Assembly (NCBI GenBank): GCA_947285985.1
Contig: CAMYPB010000040.1
Span: 1 to 7,841, forward strand
DNA: 7,841 nucleotides
Origin: an uncultured Holosporaceae bacterium
GTDB lineage: Bacteria; Pseudomonadota; Alphaproteobacteria; RUG11792
Reading direction: 5' to 3'
This document shows, one piece after another, positions 1 to 5,339 of this stretch; positions within the stretch are counted from its first letter, which is position 1, and each line of letters begins with the position of its first letter. A program made the translations under genes and the position numbers. The notes beneath the pieces are model-generated. The model worked only from the letters and a program-made list of their open reading frames with translations. It did no database searches and was not told the origin of the DNA.

Positions 1-359
1 AGGTTTCTGAATATGACAATAGTATACTCTTCACAGATTTTATATTGCAAAGTATAATCTCAGAACTTCATAATATTTCTGGAGTACGAGCGATGATATA
101 CTTCTCAGATCATGGGGATGATGTTTATGAAGATCCAAATAGTATACATGCGCATATGGAGAGTATAGGAACATGTCATATGTTTGAAATTCCATGTATT
201 GCATGGTTTTCAAAGGAATATAAAAAGTATAGACAGGAATTTATAGATGGTATAAATCCAGAGAAAAGTTATCAAACTGGAAAGATGATATACTCTCTTA
301 TAGATTTTCTTGGATTGAATCATAGTATACAAAATCTTGAAAATAGTCTTTTTAGATGA
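1..359 (+). CDS. Phosphoethanolamine transferase (EptA/CptA-like sulfatase-fold), C-terminal part, 5' truncated by window
   Basis: The reading frame is open from the first bases of the window (first full codon at position 3) to TGA at 357-359, giving about 118 residues of a C-terminus. Motifs seen are YDNSILFTDF near the edge, YFSDHGDDVYED at about 100-135, and CHMFEIPCIAWFSKEYK at about 175-225. In lipid A/LPS-core phosphoethanolamine transferases the SDHG pair (Asp, His) are zinc ligands, and the YDN..TD and MFEIP blocks are family signatures. The enzyme is an inner-membrane protein with a periplasmic catalytic domain. It moves phosphoethanolamine from phosphatidylethanolamine to lipopolysaccharide and releases diacylglycerol. 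The nucleophilic Thr and the N-terminal membrane segments lie outside the window, so EptA, CptA and OpgE subtypes cannot be separated; the SDHG(D/E)(D/E)VY wording leans to CptA-like. dgkA follows after 35 bases. A start inside the window (TTG at 45) is unlikely because conserved residues lie upstream of it. Confidence 0.88.
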   Translation, partial: VSEYDNSILFTDFILQSIISELHNISGVRAMIYFSDHGDDVYEDPNSIHAHMESIGTCHMFEIPCIAWFSKEYKKYRQEFIDGINPEKSYQTGKMIYSLIDFLGLNHSIQNLENSLFR

Positions 360-394
360 GGATTTTGTTTTTATAAAGAAAAAAGAGGGGGCAT

Positions 395-739
395 ATGCAA
401 TCTATAAAGAATATATTAAATGCATCGAAATATTCTATATCAGGACTGAAATTTTTATGGAAGGAGAGAGCTTTTCGACAGGAATTGTTTTTATTTCCGT
501 TTGTGTTGATTGAAATATATTGTATACCACATAATAGATTATATGTTATGTTATCGTATTTTATAATATTAATAACGGAGGCCTTGAACACAGCGATAGA
601 ATCCGTTGTTGATCGTGTGTCGAGAGATTATCATATTCTATCGAAGAAGGCGAAGGATATAGGGAGCGCTAGTGTTTTCATAGCACTCCTCAATTTTTTT
701 ATTATTATTATAATAAATATTATTGTTCATTTGACATAA
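395..739 (+). CDS. dgkA: Diacylglycerol kinase (prokaryotic DgkA type)
   Basis: This 114-residue integral membrane enzyme phosphorylates diacylglycerol to phosphatidic acid with ATP, feeding it back into phospholipid synthesis. Family motifs are clear: ERAFRQE at residues 24-30, and E62-ALN65-TAIE69-SVVDR, which lines up with the catalytic/metal-binding E69, N72 and E76 of the E. coli enzyme. The conserved KAKDIGSA follows at 85-92. Three hydrophobic segments are visible, at about 31-45, 48-72 and 92-112. The length is close to the usual 110-125. The ATG is chosen because AGAGGGGG lies a few bases upstream. It lies 35 bases behind a phosphoethanolamine transferase gene, whose by-product is diacylglycerol, so the two are probably one operon and one recycling route. 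The 3' end overlaps the 3' end of mlaA on the other strand by 20 bases. The last TM is an unusually pure Ile/Phe run. Confidence 0.93.
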   Translation: MQSIKNILNASKYSISGLKFLWKERAFRQELFLFPFVLIEIYCIPHNRLYVMLSYFIILITEALNTAIESVVDRVSRDYHILSKKAKDIGSASVFIALLNFFIIIIINIIVHLT

Positions 740-1442
740 CTGCGTTTCTTATGGCCGCATATTTGTCGATTGAAGTTTTGTTGATATCGTTCATGAGGCC
801 CAATAGTTCGACGCGCGATACGAAGAGATCCATTGTATACATCGTGTAGTATATAGATCTTCTCGTTCTCTTTTTATAATGGAGGAACATGAGTTCAGTT
901 GATGGACTCATAAATGAATCCGAGATTTTTCCAACGAGTCCGCGAAGGGACGTTGATCCAACGATCGGAAGGACGATATAAGGTCCTGGTTTTGCACCCC
1001 ATTTTTTGAGGGTTTTCGAGAAGGACGTGTCGTTCGTCGAAAGTTTACACTTCGATGCAACATCAAAAGCCCCAAAAAATCCGAAGAAAATATTCATGAA
1101 AAATCCGAGGAATGTTTTCGTCGCTTTTTCTCCTTCTCCCTGGCAGACAAAATTTATGAGACGAATTGGAGCGAAGAAATTGTATGTTATATTTTTTATA
1201 CTATTTTGAATAAAATTTGGAACAAAATATTTATAAGACGATGCAATAGGAACAATTAAAGAGCGATCCAGAAGATCATTTATTTTGAACATAACTCTAT
1301 TGTATGGTTCGAGGGGATCGTATATATCGACGATATCTCCCTCATACAACGATTCCTCTTCAAAAGCACAGGATTTGTTGGGAATGATCATAAAACACGA
1401 CATAAGCAGGATTTTTGTTATAAATTTTTTTGATATGACCAT
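720..1442 (-). CDS. mlaA: MlaA (VacJ) family outer-membrane lipid asymmetry protein
   Basis: The 240-residue product belongs to the MlaA/VacJ family. Members sit in the outer membrane with a porin and pull mislocalised phospholipid from the outer leaflet for retrograde transport by the MlaC/MlaFEDB system. Signatures are DPLEPYNRVMFKIND (42-56), the Q101-G-E-G block, MNIFFGFFGAFDVA (116-129) and WGAKPGPYIVLPIVGSTS (148-165). The N-terminus is a signal peptide: MVISKK basic region, hydrophobic stretch to about residue 20. Two processing sites are possible: LMSC at 13-16 as a short lipobox, or SCA/FE at 24-28 for signal peptidase I. The second fits better because hydrophobic residues continue past C16. 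The length is typical for the non-extended alphaproteobacterial form. It is divergent from ftsQ and convergent with dgkA (20-base 3' overlap). No other mla gene is in the window. There is no convincing Shine-Dalgarno before the ATG. Confidence 0.93.
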   Translation of the reverse strand: MVISKKFITKILLMSCFMIIPNKSCAFEEESLYEGDIVDIYDPLEPYNRVMFKINDLLDRSLIVPIASSYKYFVPNFIQNSIKNITYNFFAPIRLINFVCQGEGEKATKTFLGFFMNIFFGFFGAFDVASKCKLSTNDTSFSKTLKKWGAKPGPYIVLPIVGSTSLRGLVGKISDSFMSPSTELMFLHYKKRTRRSIYYTMYTMDLFVSRVELLGLMNDINKTSIDKYAAIRNAVMSNEQ

Positions 1443-1475
1443 TTTTTCGCTTTAAAAACGTAAAACTAATACAAT

Positions 1476-1507
1476 TTTATATATTTTGTCATGATTTTTC
1501 GAGTTAA
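1476..1507 (-). promoter_or_regulatory. Possible mlaA promoter
   Basis: On the minus strand, TTAACT (1507-1502, 4 of 6 with TTGACA) is followed after 18 bases by TATATA (1483-1478), or two bases further by TATAAA (1481-1476). A start point near 1470 would leave a leader of about 25-30 bases. The stretch is very AT-rich, so hexamers of this quality can arise by chance. Confidence 0.3.
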
Positions 1508-1514
1508 TTTTTCT

Positions 1515-1534
1515 AAACATTTTGAAAAATGTTT
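1515..1534. promoter_or_regulatory. Perfect 9-2-9 dyad upstream of ftsQ -10 (candidate operator)
   Basis: AAACATTTT (1515-1523), GA spacer, AAAATGTTT (1526-1534): the two arms are exact reverse complements. The site ends four bases before the -10 hexamer at 1539-1544 and covers the place where a -35 element would sit, about -37 to -18 relative to a start at 1552. That is a typical place for a dimeric regulator. It has too little G+C to be an intrinsic terminator, and no plus-strand gene precedes it. The AT-rich background makes chance dyads more likely. Confidence 0.45.
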
Positions 1535-1535
1535 T

Positions 1536-1544
1536 TGGTATAAT
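1536..1544 (+). promoter_or_regulatory. Extended -10 promoter of ftsQ, predicted leaderless start
   Basis: TGG-TATAAT is a perfect extended -10 element (TGn at 1536-1538, TATAAT at 1539-1544). Seven bases separate it from ATG 1552, so transcription would begin at or one base before the start codon. No TTGACA-like -35 lies at 16-18 bases; an extended -10 can work without one, or the overlapping dyad may bind an activator. Confidence 0.6.
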
Positions 1545-1551
1545 AATCTCC

Positions 1552-2394
1552 ATGGATAATCACAAAACTGCGAAATATATAAAAATCGTGACTAATTTAA
1601 AGAAAAAAAACAAATATAATAAATCGAAAAGGCAGATTAAAAAAAAAATTAATTTCAAGACGATTCGCCTTTATTCTGTATCCGTTATATTTTTGAGTTT
1701 ATCGTTGTGTATTTATAAGTATTTTGATAATATATATGATTTTTGTAATAATATTTTGATTGTTTCTTCATCATATTTAGGATTCAATATTGAGAATATC
1801 AATATAGAGGGGGAAAGGGATCATATAGGGGATATACCTTTAAAAAAAGGTGATAATATTTTCATAAAATCCTCGCATAATATAAAGGACGACATCATGA
1901 AGAACCCGTGGATAAAATCAGTTGTCGTCGTGAAGAAACTTCCGAATACAATCAATATCTTGATAGAGAAAAAAAAACCTATCGCAATATATCAAAAAAA
2001 TGATAATTTCTTCCTTGTTTCAAAGGAAGGGGATATCATAACAAGTATAAAAGATAAGGAGAACTATAACTTCCCAATCATAACAGGAGAAAATTCTCCG
2101 AAAAATATAGACAATATGTTATCAATTATTGATAAATTTTATGTTGTTAAAAAGAAATTGAATTCATTGTCGTTTGTTAGGAATAGAAGATGGGACCTCA
2201 TAGTATCCTCCGGAATCATTGTGAAACTCCCGGAAGAAAATATTGAACATGCTCTAGAGATATTGTCCATCATACTCAAAGAATATAATATCAATAGAAA
2301 CACAGTGAAGTATATAGATCTCCGTATACCAGAGAATATTATTCTAGGAGGTATGAAATTGAAGAGCGAGAGTATAAATAAAAAGACAGTTTGA
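1552..2394 (+). CDS. ftsQ: Cell division protein FtsQ
   Basis: FtsQ is a bitopic inner-membrane protein that joins early and late divisome components through FtsB/FtsL. From ATG 1552 the product is 280 residues. It has a very basic cytoplasmic tail (1-39, many Lys), one transmembrane segment (about 40-55), a POTRA domain starting NIENINIEGE (79-88) and containing NPWIKSVVVVKKLPNTINI, then the beta domain with RRWDLIVSSGIIVKLPEEN and a C-terminal YIDLRIPENIIL. This domain order and length match FtsQ. The reading frame extends upstream to a TTG at 1522, but that TTG lies inside the promoter dyad and has no Shine-Dalgarno. ATG 1552 sits just behind an extended -10, implying a leaderless message. 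The usual dcw neighbours (ddl/murB before, ftsA/ftsZ after) are absent; it converges on tatC with only three bases between the stops. Confidence 0.88.
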   Translation: MDNHKTAKYIKIVTNLKKKNKYNKSKRQIKKKINFKTIRLYSVSVIFLSLSLCIYKYFDNIYDFCNNILIVSSSYLGFNIENINIEGERDHIGDIPLKKGDNIFIKSSHNIKDDIMKNPWIKSVVVVKKLPNTINILIEKKKPIAIYQKNDNFFLVSKEGDIITSIKDKENYNFPIITGENSPKNIDNMLSIIDKFYVVKKKLNSLSFVRNRRWDLIVSSGIIVKLPEENIEHALEILSIILKEYNINRNTVKYIDLRIPENIILGGMKLKSESINKKTV

Positions 2395-2397
2395 AAT

Positions 2398-3138
2398 CTA
2401 TTGTTTTTTTATTGTGAAAAATTTGGAACATATAAAAATTGATACAAAATATAATGAAATTAAAGGAACAGATAACAATATCATACTAAACGCATCGGGG
2501 GGAGTTATTATTGCGGATAATATCACAATACACATCACAAACTCTCTCCAAACTCTTTTTTGTATCTGTATACTCACGATATGAAGTCTGTCGAGCAATA
2601 TCATGACGATCGGAATTTGAAAACTCAATCCAAACGATAAAATTAAAATTAAAATAAAAGAAACATTCTCACTCATCTTTGGAAGAAATTGCATAAAATT
2701 ATTGCCAGATTCCGATGAGGACGTCAGAAAAGAGATTATGTTTGGAACAACAATATAAAATGCAAAAATTGAGCCTAATATGAATAAAATATATGATGAT
2801 ATCATTATGTATTTTATATAATATGTTTCCTTTTGTGTTAGAGCGGGTCTTATGAATTTCCAGATCTCAAACATTATATACGGAAATGAAAAAAATAGGG
2901 ATGTATAAAATGTTATACGCATATGCGTTGTGAAGGGTTCCGTTATGGATGTGTATACAACTTTCGTAGATTTTGGAATAAATTTTATTATGGGTGATAA
3001 TATAAAATTTGTTATATCATCGATAAATATCCCGGATAAGATCATACAAAAAATTATGAAGACAAAAGAATGGAAGATAACAGATCTCAAGTCTATTATA
3101 TGCTCCATCAAAGTTTTTGGATTGTCTTTGTCATTCAT
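2398..3138 (-). CDS. tatC: Sec-independent protein translocase subunit TatC
   Basis: TatC is the receptor core of the twin-arginine translocase and exports folded proteins bearing an RR signal. The 246-residue product has the N-terminal MEHIIDLRS block (11-19), F94/E103-region equivalents in EIWKFIRPALTQKE (91-104, Glu at 104), FGLSFQIP (169-176) and ITPPDAFS (211-218). Six hydrophobic segments are visible at about 20-38, 73-92, 110-132, 158-184, 200-211 and 217-238. E. coli has Glu170 where this protein has Gln174; Gln is, from memory, common in alphaproteobacterial TatC. The ATG overlaps the end of the 44-codon ORF by eight bases and has no well-spaced Shine-Dalgarno, so translation is probably coupled. 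It is the last gene of an rplY-pth-smORF-tatC operon. tatA and tatB are not in the window. Confidence 0.95.
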   Translation of the reverse strand: MNDKDNPKTLMEHIIDLRSVIFHSFVFIIFCMILSGIFIDDITNFILSPIIKFIPKSTKVVYTSITEPFTTHMRITFYTSLFFSFPYIMFEIWKFIRPALTQKETYYIKYIMISSYILFILGSIFAFYIVVPNIISFLTSSSESGNNFMQFLPKMSENVSFILILILSFGLSFQIPIVMILLDRLHIVSIQIQKRVWREFVMCIVILSAIITPPDAFSMILLSVPLISLYFVSIFICSKFFTIKKQ

Positions 3139-3265
3139 ACCCCAAAACTATAACCTCTTCAGTTTCGTAGAACGCTTCTTCTATAGGTATACCAAAAGAA
3201 GAAACAAAAAGAAATCCAAAAATTGAAATAAACATTATTGATATCCAGATAGCTTTTATTATCAT
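3131..3265 (-). CDS. 44-residue single-pass membrane microprotein between pth and tatC, unrecognised
   Basis: ATG at 3265-3263 overlaps the pth stop as ATGA (4 bases), and the TGA at 3133-3131 lies eight bases inside tatC. Such end-to-end overlap on both sides is the usual sign of a translationally coupled operon gene. The peptide reads MIIKAIWISIMFISIFGFLF, then VSSFGIPIEEAFYETEEVIV and LGYE. One Lys precedes a hydrophobic segment (about residues 5-24), then FGIP, then a short acidic stretch with Glu at 29, 30, 34, 36 and 37. There is no Cys lipobox and no Shine-Dalgarno. Hydrophobic helix, FG hinge and polar helix are loosely like TatA/TatB, and tatC follows, but the polar part is acidic and much too short, so that identity is not claimed. 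It could instead be an uncleaved anchor or small secreted peptide. I do not recognise the family. Confidence 0.65.
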   Translation of the reverse strand: MIIKAIWISIMFISIFGFLFVSSFGIPIEEAFYETEEVIVLGYE

Positions 3266-3849
3266 ATACTTTTTATATATTCTTTTATACTGGATGTTAT
3301 GTCCTGCGATTCCTTCTGTTTATCGGATGACAACATGAAAGATGCGATATGCTTCGATATTATATCGAAGATAGACTGCAATTTTGTTAGTTCATCGGGA
3401 TAAAAATTCGAGAGAACATAATTTGAGACCTCGAGTTTTGATGGAGGGCGTCCCACACCAATTCTTATTCTCCAATAATTTTTCCCAATTGATTCATCGA
3501 TATTTCGAAGTCCATTGTGTCCCCCGTGTCCCCCTGAAAACTTAATCCTCACATCGAAGGGATCGAGATCGATATCATCATGTATGACAACGATATCTTC
3601 AGAATGAATCTTATAGAAAGAGGTTATCTGCATAACACTCTTCCCTGAAAGATTCATATATGTTTGAGGCTTTTGGATAATGATTTTATTAGCATCAAAA
3701 TTCCTCTCGGTTATGAGAGATTCAAATTTTTCCTTAAAAGTTGGAAAACCCAAATAAAATGCAATCCTATCAGCACACAAAAATCCAACATTGTGTCTTG
3801 TGTGAGAATATTGCAGTCCGGGATTTCCAAGTCCAACTATTAAAAACAT
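3262..3849 (-). CDS. pth: Peptidyl-tRNA hydrolase
   Basis: Pth cleaves the ester bond of peptidyl-tRNA released by stalled or aborted ribosomes and so recycles tRNA in the cytoplasm. The 195-residue product has all family motifs: GLGNPG (6-11), TRHNVGF (17-23) with catalytic His19, KPQTYMNLSG (60-69), HDDIDL (90-95) with Asp91 that activates the His, and GGHGGHNGLR (106-115) with the substrate-binding Asn112. RIRIGVGRP and YVLSNF follow as expected. The ATG is supported by AGGA (3862-3859) about nine bases upstream. The gene lies 32 bases behind rplY; rplY-pth pairing is very common in bacteria. Its stop overlaps the start of the next small ORF as ATGA. The C-terminal 30 residues are Ser/Lys-rich and less conserved. 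Confidence 0.97.
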   Translation of the reverse strand: MFLIVGLGNPGLQYSHTRHNVGFLCADRIAFYLGFPTFKEKFESLITERNFDANKIIIQKPQTYMNLSGKSVMQITSFYKIHSEDIVVIHDDIDLDPFDVRIKFSGGHGGHNGLRNIDESIGKNYWRIRIGVGRPPSKLEVSNYVLSNFYPDELTKLQSIFDIISKHIASFMLSSDKQKESQDITSSIKEYIKSI

Positions 3850-3881
3850 AATAAATTATCCTAAAACCTATATAAAAATTT

Positions 3882-4529
3882 TTATGATTCTGATGACGAT
3901 TCAGATGATGTTGAAGAAGTTGAAGAATCAGATGATGAAGACGATTCGTCAGATTCTTCTGAGGCTGTCGCACGCGTTCCAACGATCGTCGCGATGACAG
4001 AATCTCTTTCTGGATTCGATGGAACGATACCTTCTGGGAGATTAACATCAGCCAAGAGGAATCCATATCCAATATCCTTTCCTGAGAGATCGAGTGTGAT
4101 TTTTTCAGGAATATTGTCTGGAGAACAGAAACATTCGAGTTGGTGGACAACGATATTCAAAACTCCTCCCTTCTTCAAACCTATCGATTTGTCGTCGTTT
4201 ATGAAGTTGACAGCGATGTGTACCCTAACTTTCTCACCCTTCGCAACTCTTTGAAAATCAACATGAAGAGGTTTGTCTGTGACAGGATGGAAATCGATAT
4301 CTCTTGGTATGATTTTTTCAACTTCTGATCCGAGGTTAATATCTATAATACTGTTGTAGAACGCACTTGAATAACAAACAGATTCCAATTCCTTTTGAGA
4401 GAGGGAGATATTCACAGGTTGTTTATTGTCTCCATAAATAACCCCAGGAATAGTCCCATTGTGTCTCAATCTTCTCACTTCCTTTGTTCCAACGACATCT
4501 CGAAGAGTAATCCCTAATTTATTTTCCAT
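3882..4529 (-). CDS. rplY: 50S ribosomal protein L25/general stress protein Ctc
   Basis: L25 binds 5S rRNA in the large subunit; the longer Ctc form has an added C-terminal beta domain. The 215-residue product shows the L25 domain (about 5-95: VRRLRHNGTIPGVIYGDN, PRDIDFHPVTDKPLHVDFQR) and the Ctc domain (about 97-187: VNFINDDKSIGLKKGGVLN, HQLECFCSPDNIPEKITLDL, VIATIV). ATG 4529 is chosen over an in-frame TTG at 4541 because GAGGA lies five bases before the ATG and inside the codons the TTG start would translate. Residues 190-215 form a low-complexity tail of 17 Ser, 5 Glu, 2 Asp and 2 Thr. It is first in an rplY-pth-smORF-tatC operon and divergent from the yqaA-type gene. A promoter is visible about 40-75 bases upstream. 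Confidence 0.95.
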   Translation of the reverse strand: MENKLGITLRDVVGTKEVRRLRHNGTIPGVIYGDNKQPVNISLSQKELESVCYSSAFYNSIIDINLGSEVEKIIPRDIDFHPVTDKPLHVDFQRVAKGEKVRVHIAVNFINDDKSIGLKKGGVLNIVVHQLECFCSPDNIPEKITLDLSGKDIGYGFLLADVNLPEGIVPSNPERDSVIATIVGTRATASEESDESSSSSDSSTSSTSSESSSES

Positions 4530-4576
4530 TGTTTTCCTCAATAATTTAAAAAATCATAACTTGCACTTATCTTACG

Positions 4577-4606
4577 ATTGTATCACAATATAACATAAAA
4601 CGTGAA
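4577..4606 (-). promoter_or_regulatory. Promoter of the rplY-pth-smORF-tatC operon
   Basis: On the minus strand TTCACG (4606-4601, 4 of 6 with TTGACA) is followed after 18 bases by TACAAT (4582-4577), preceded by TGa, an extended -10. A start near 4570 leaves a leader of about 40 bases with GAGGA before ATG 4529. The -35 covers the start codon of the divergent yqaA-type gene, and the two -10 boxes are only six bases apart, joined by an ATTGT-ATC-ACAAT dyad. Confidence 0.5.
4589..4594 (+). promoter_or_regulatory. -10 box of yqaA-type gene, predicted leaderless start
   Basis: TATAAC (5 of 6 with TATAAT) ends seven bases before GTG 4602, the same spacing as at ftsQ and lysC. No Shine-Dalgarno precedes the GTG. 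A TTGACA-like -35 at 16-18 bases is not evident. Confidence 0.4.
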
Positions 4607-5231
4607 CAAAAGTATTTTAGAAAATTTTAACGTGAAAGACGAGATAAAACAAACATTTTCCAAAAAAATTTATAATATATCTGAAAAAATCTCAAATCAC
4701 AAAAAATCCAATATATTTTTATGTTTGTTTTCGTTTATAGAGAGCTTTATTTCTCCAATACCTCCCGATATTTTTATGATCTCTATTATGAAGAATAGAC
4801 CAAATAAATGTTTCTTCATAGCGTTCATAACATCTATATCCTCAGTTTTGGGGGGGATTGTTGGATATGCCATAGGATATTTCCTCTTTCAAACATTGGG
4901 ATCCTTCATAATAGAATTATACGGCCTCTCGCATTCCTTTGAAAAAATAAAGGATACTTTTCAAAATTATGGCTTTTGGATAATAATTTTAAAAGGTCTC
5001 ACTCCAATCCCCTTTAAATTGATCACAATATCTTCAGGGATTATGAATTTCGATATATTCCAGTTCATAACAGCATCGATTATCTCTCGTTTCTCACGAT
5101 TCTATTTGATATCAACTCTTTTCTTTATATTCCGAGAAAAAGTTATCAGATTTATCGATAAATATACGAATATATTTATTTATATAATGATTTTAATAGT
5201 ATTGATAAGTATAGCGATATCTTTTATATGA
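4602..5231 (+). CDS. YqaA-type DedA/SNARE-associated family membrane protein
   Basis: The 209-residue product is a polytopic inner-membrane protein of the DedA/VTT superfamily, closest in wording to YqaA-type proteins. DedA proteins are linked to phospholipid flipping/undecaprenyl-phosphate recycling and membrane homeostasis, but the YqaA branch has no firmly assigned substrate. Motifs seen are FIESFISPIPPDIFM (45-59), GGIVGYAIGYFLFQTLG (84-100), YGFWIIILKGLTPIPFKL (123-140) with the conserved GLTPIP, ITISSG (141-146) and SRFSRF (162-167). The two Pro-rich blocks are the re-entrant-loop features of the fold. A hydrophobic C-terminal helix spans about 190-209. The GTG start at 4602 has no Shine-Dalgarno; no ATG occurs before conserved sequence. 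GTG at codon 11 is an alternative. It is transcribed away from rplY, with 72 bases between starts. Confidence 0.85.
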   Translation: MNKSILENFNVKDEIKQTFSKKIYNISEKISNHKKSNIFLCLFSFIESFISPIPPDIFMISIMKNRPNKCFFIAFITSISSVLGGIVGYAIGYFLFQTLGSFIIELYGLSHSFEKIKDTFQNYGFWIIILKGLTPIPFKLITISSGIMNFDIFQFITASIISRFSRFYLISTLFFIFREKVIRFIDKYTNIFIYIMILIVLISIAISFI

Positions 5232-5339
5232 TCGTCGTATTATAAGGGAAGTATGGGCAAAAAAACAAGCTTCCTCAAAATATAGAATCTTGATAGAATG
5301 AAATATATAACAAGGTTTTTATAATTTTTATGGAGATTC
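5232..5339. other. Intergenic stretch before hpf, mostly unassigned
   Basis: This 108-base gap holds a weak inverted repeat (GGGAAG at 5246-5251 with CTTCCT near 5270-5275, six pairs including one G-T, long loop) without a T-run, so it is not a convincing terminator. A 10-codon ATG ORF (5253-5285, MGKKTSFLKI) with a GGGA just upstream overlaps it; I see no reason to call it a gene. The hpf -10 lies at the right end. Confidence 0.4.
5320..5325 (+). promoter_or_regulatory. -10 box of hpf
   Basis: A perfect TATAAT ends 14 bases before ATG 5340, giving a predicted leader of only about 8-14 bases that just contains the GGAG at 5332-5335. TTGATA at 5290-5295 is a good -35 hexamer but is 24 bases away, too far to pair with it. 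Confidence 0.4.

Noticed and set aside
1006..1209. 67-residue plus-strand ORF opposite mlaA
   Set aside because: It is fully antisense to conserved MlaA codons with no start signals.
1522..1551. TTG start for ftsQ adding ten residues
   Set aside because: The TTG is inside the perfect dyad and upstream of the extended -10, has no Shine-Dalgarno, and the added residues are not needed by the family.
3131..3265. Small ORF called as tatA or tatB
   Set aside because: The polar part is acidic and only about 18 residues, with no basic amphipathic helix; similarity rests on an FG after a hydrophobic helix only.
3770..4150. 126-residue minus-strand ORF across the pth/rplY junction
   Set aside because: It overlaps two well-supported genes in another frame, and its sequence (LQLLQHHLNRHQNH) is the frame-shifted reading of the Ser-rich tail of L25.
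4530..4541. TTG start for rplY adding four residues
   Set aside because: Its first codons are the GAGGA Shine-Dalgarno of the better ATG at 4529.
5253..5285. 10-codon ORF MGKKTSFLKI upstream of hpf as a leader peptide
   Set aside because: There is a GGGA nearby, but it is too short to judge, has no run of a regulatory amino acid and no attenuator hairpin pair.
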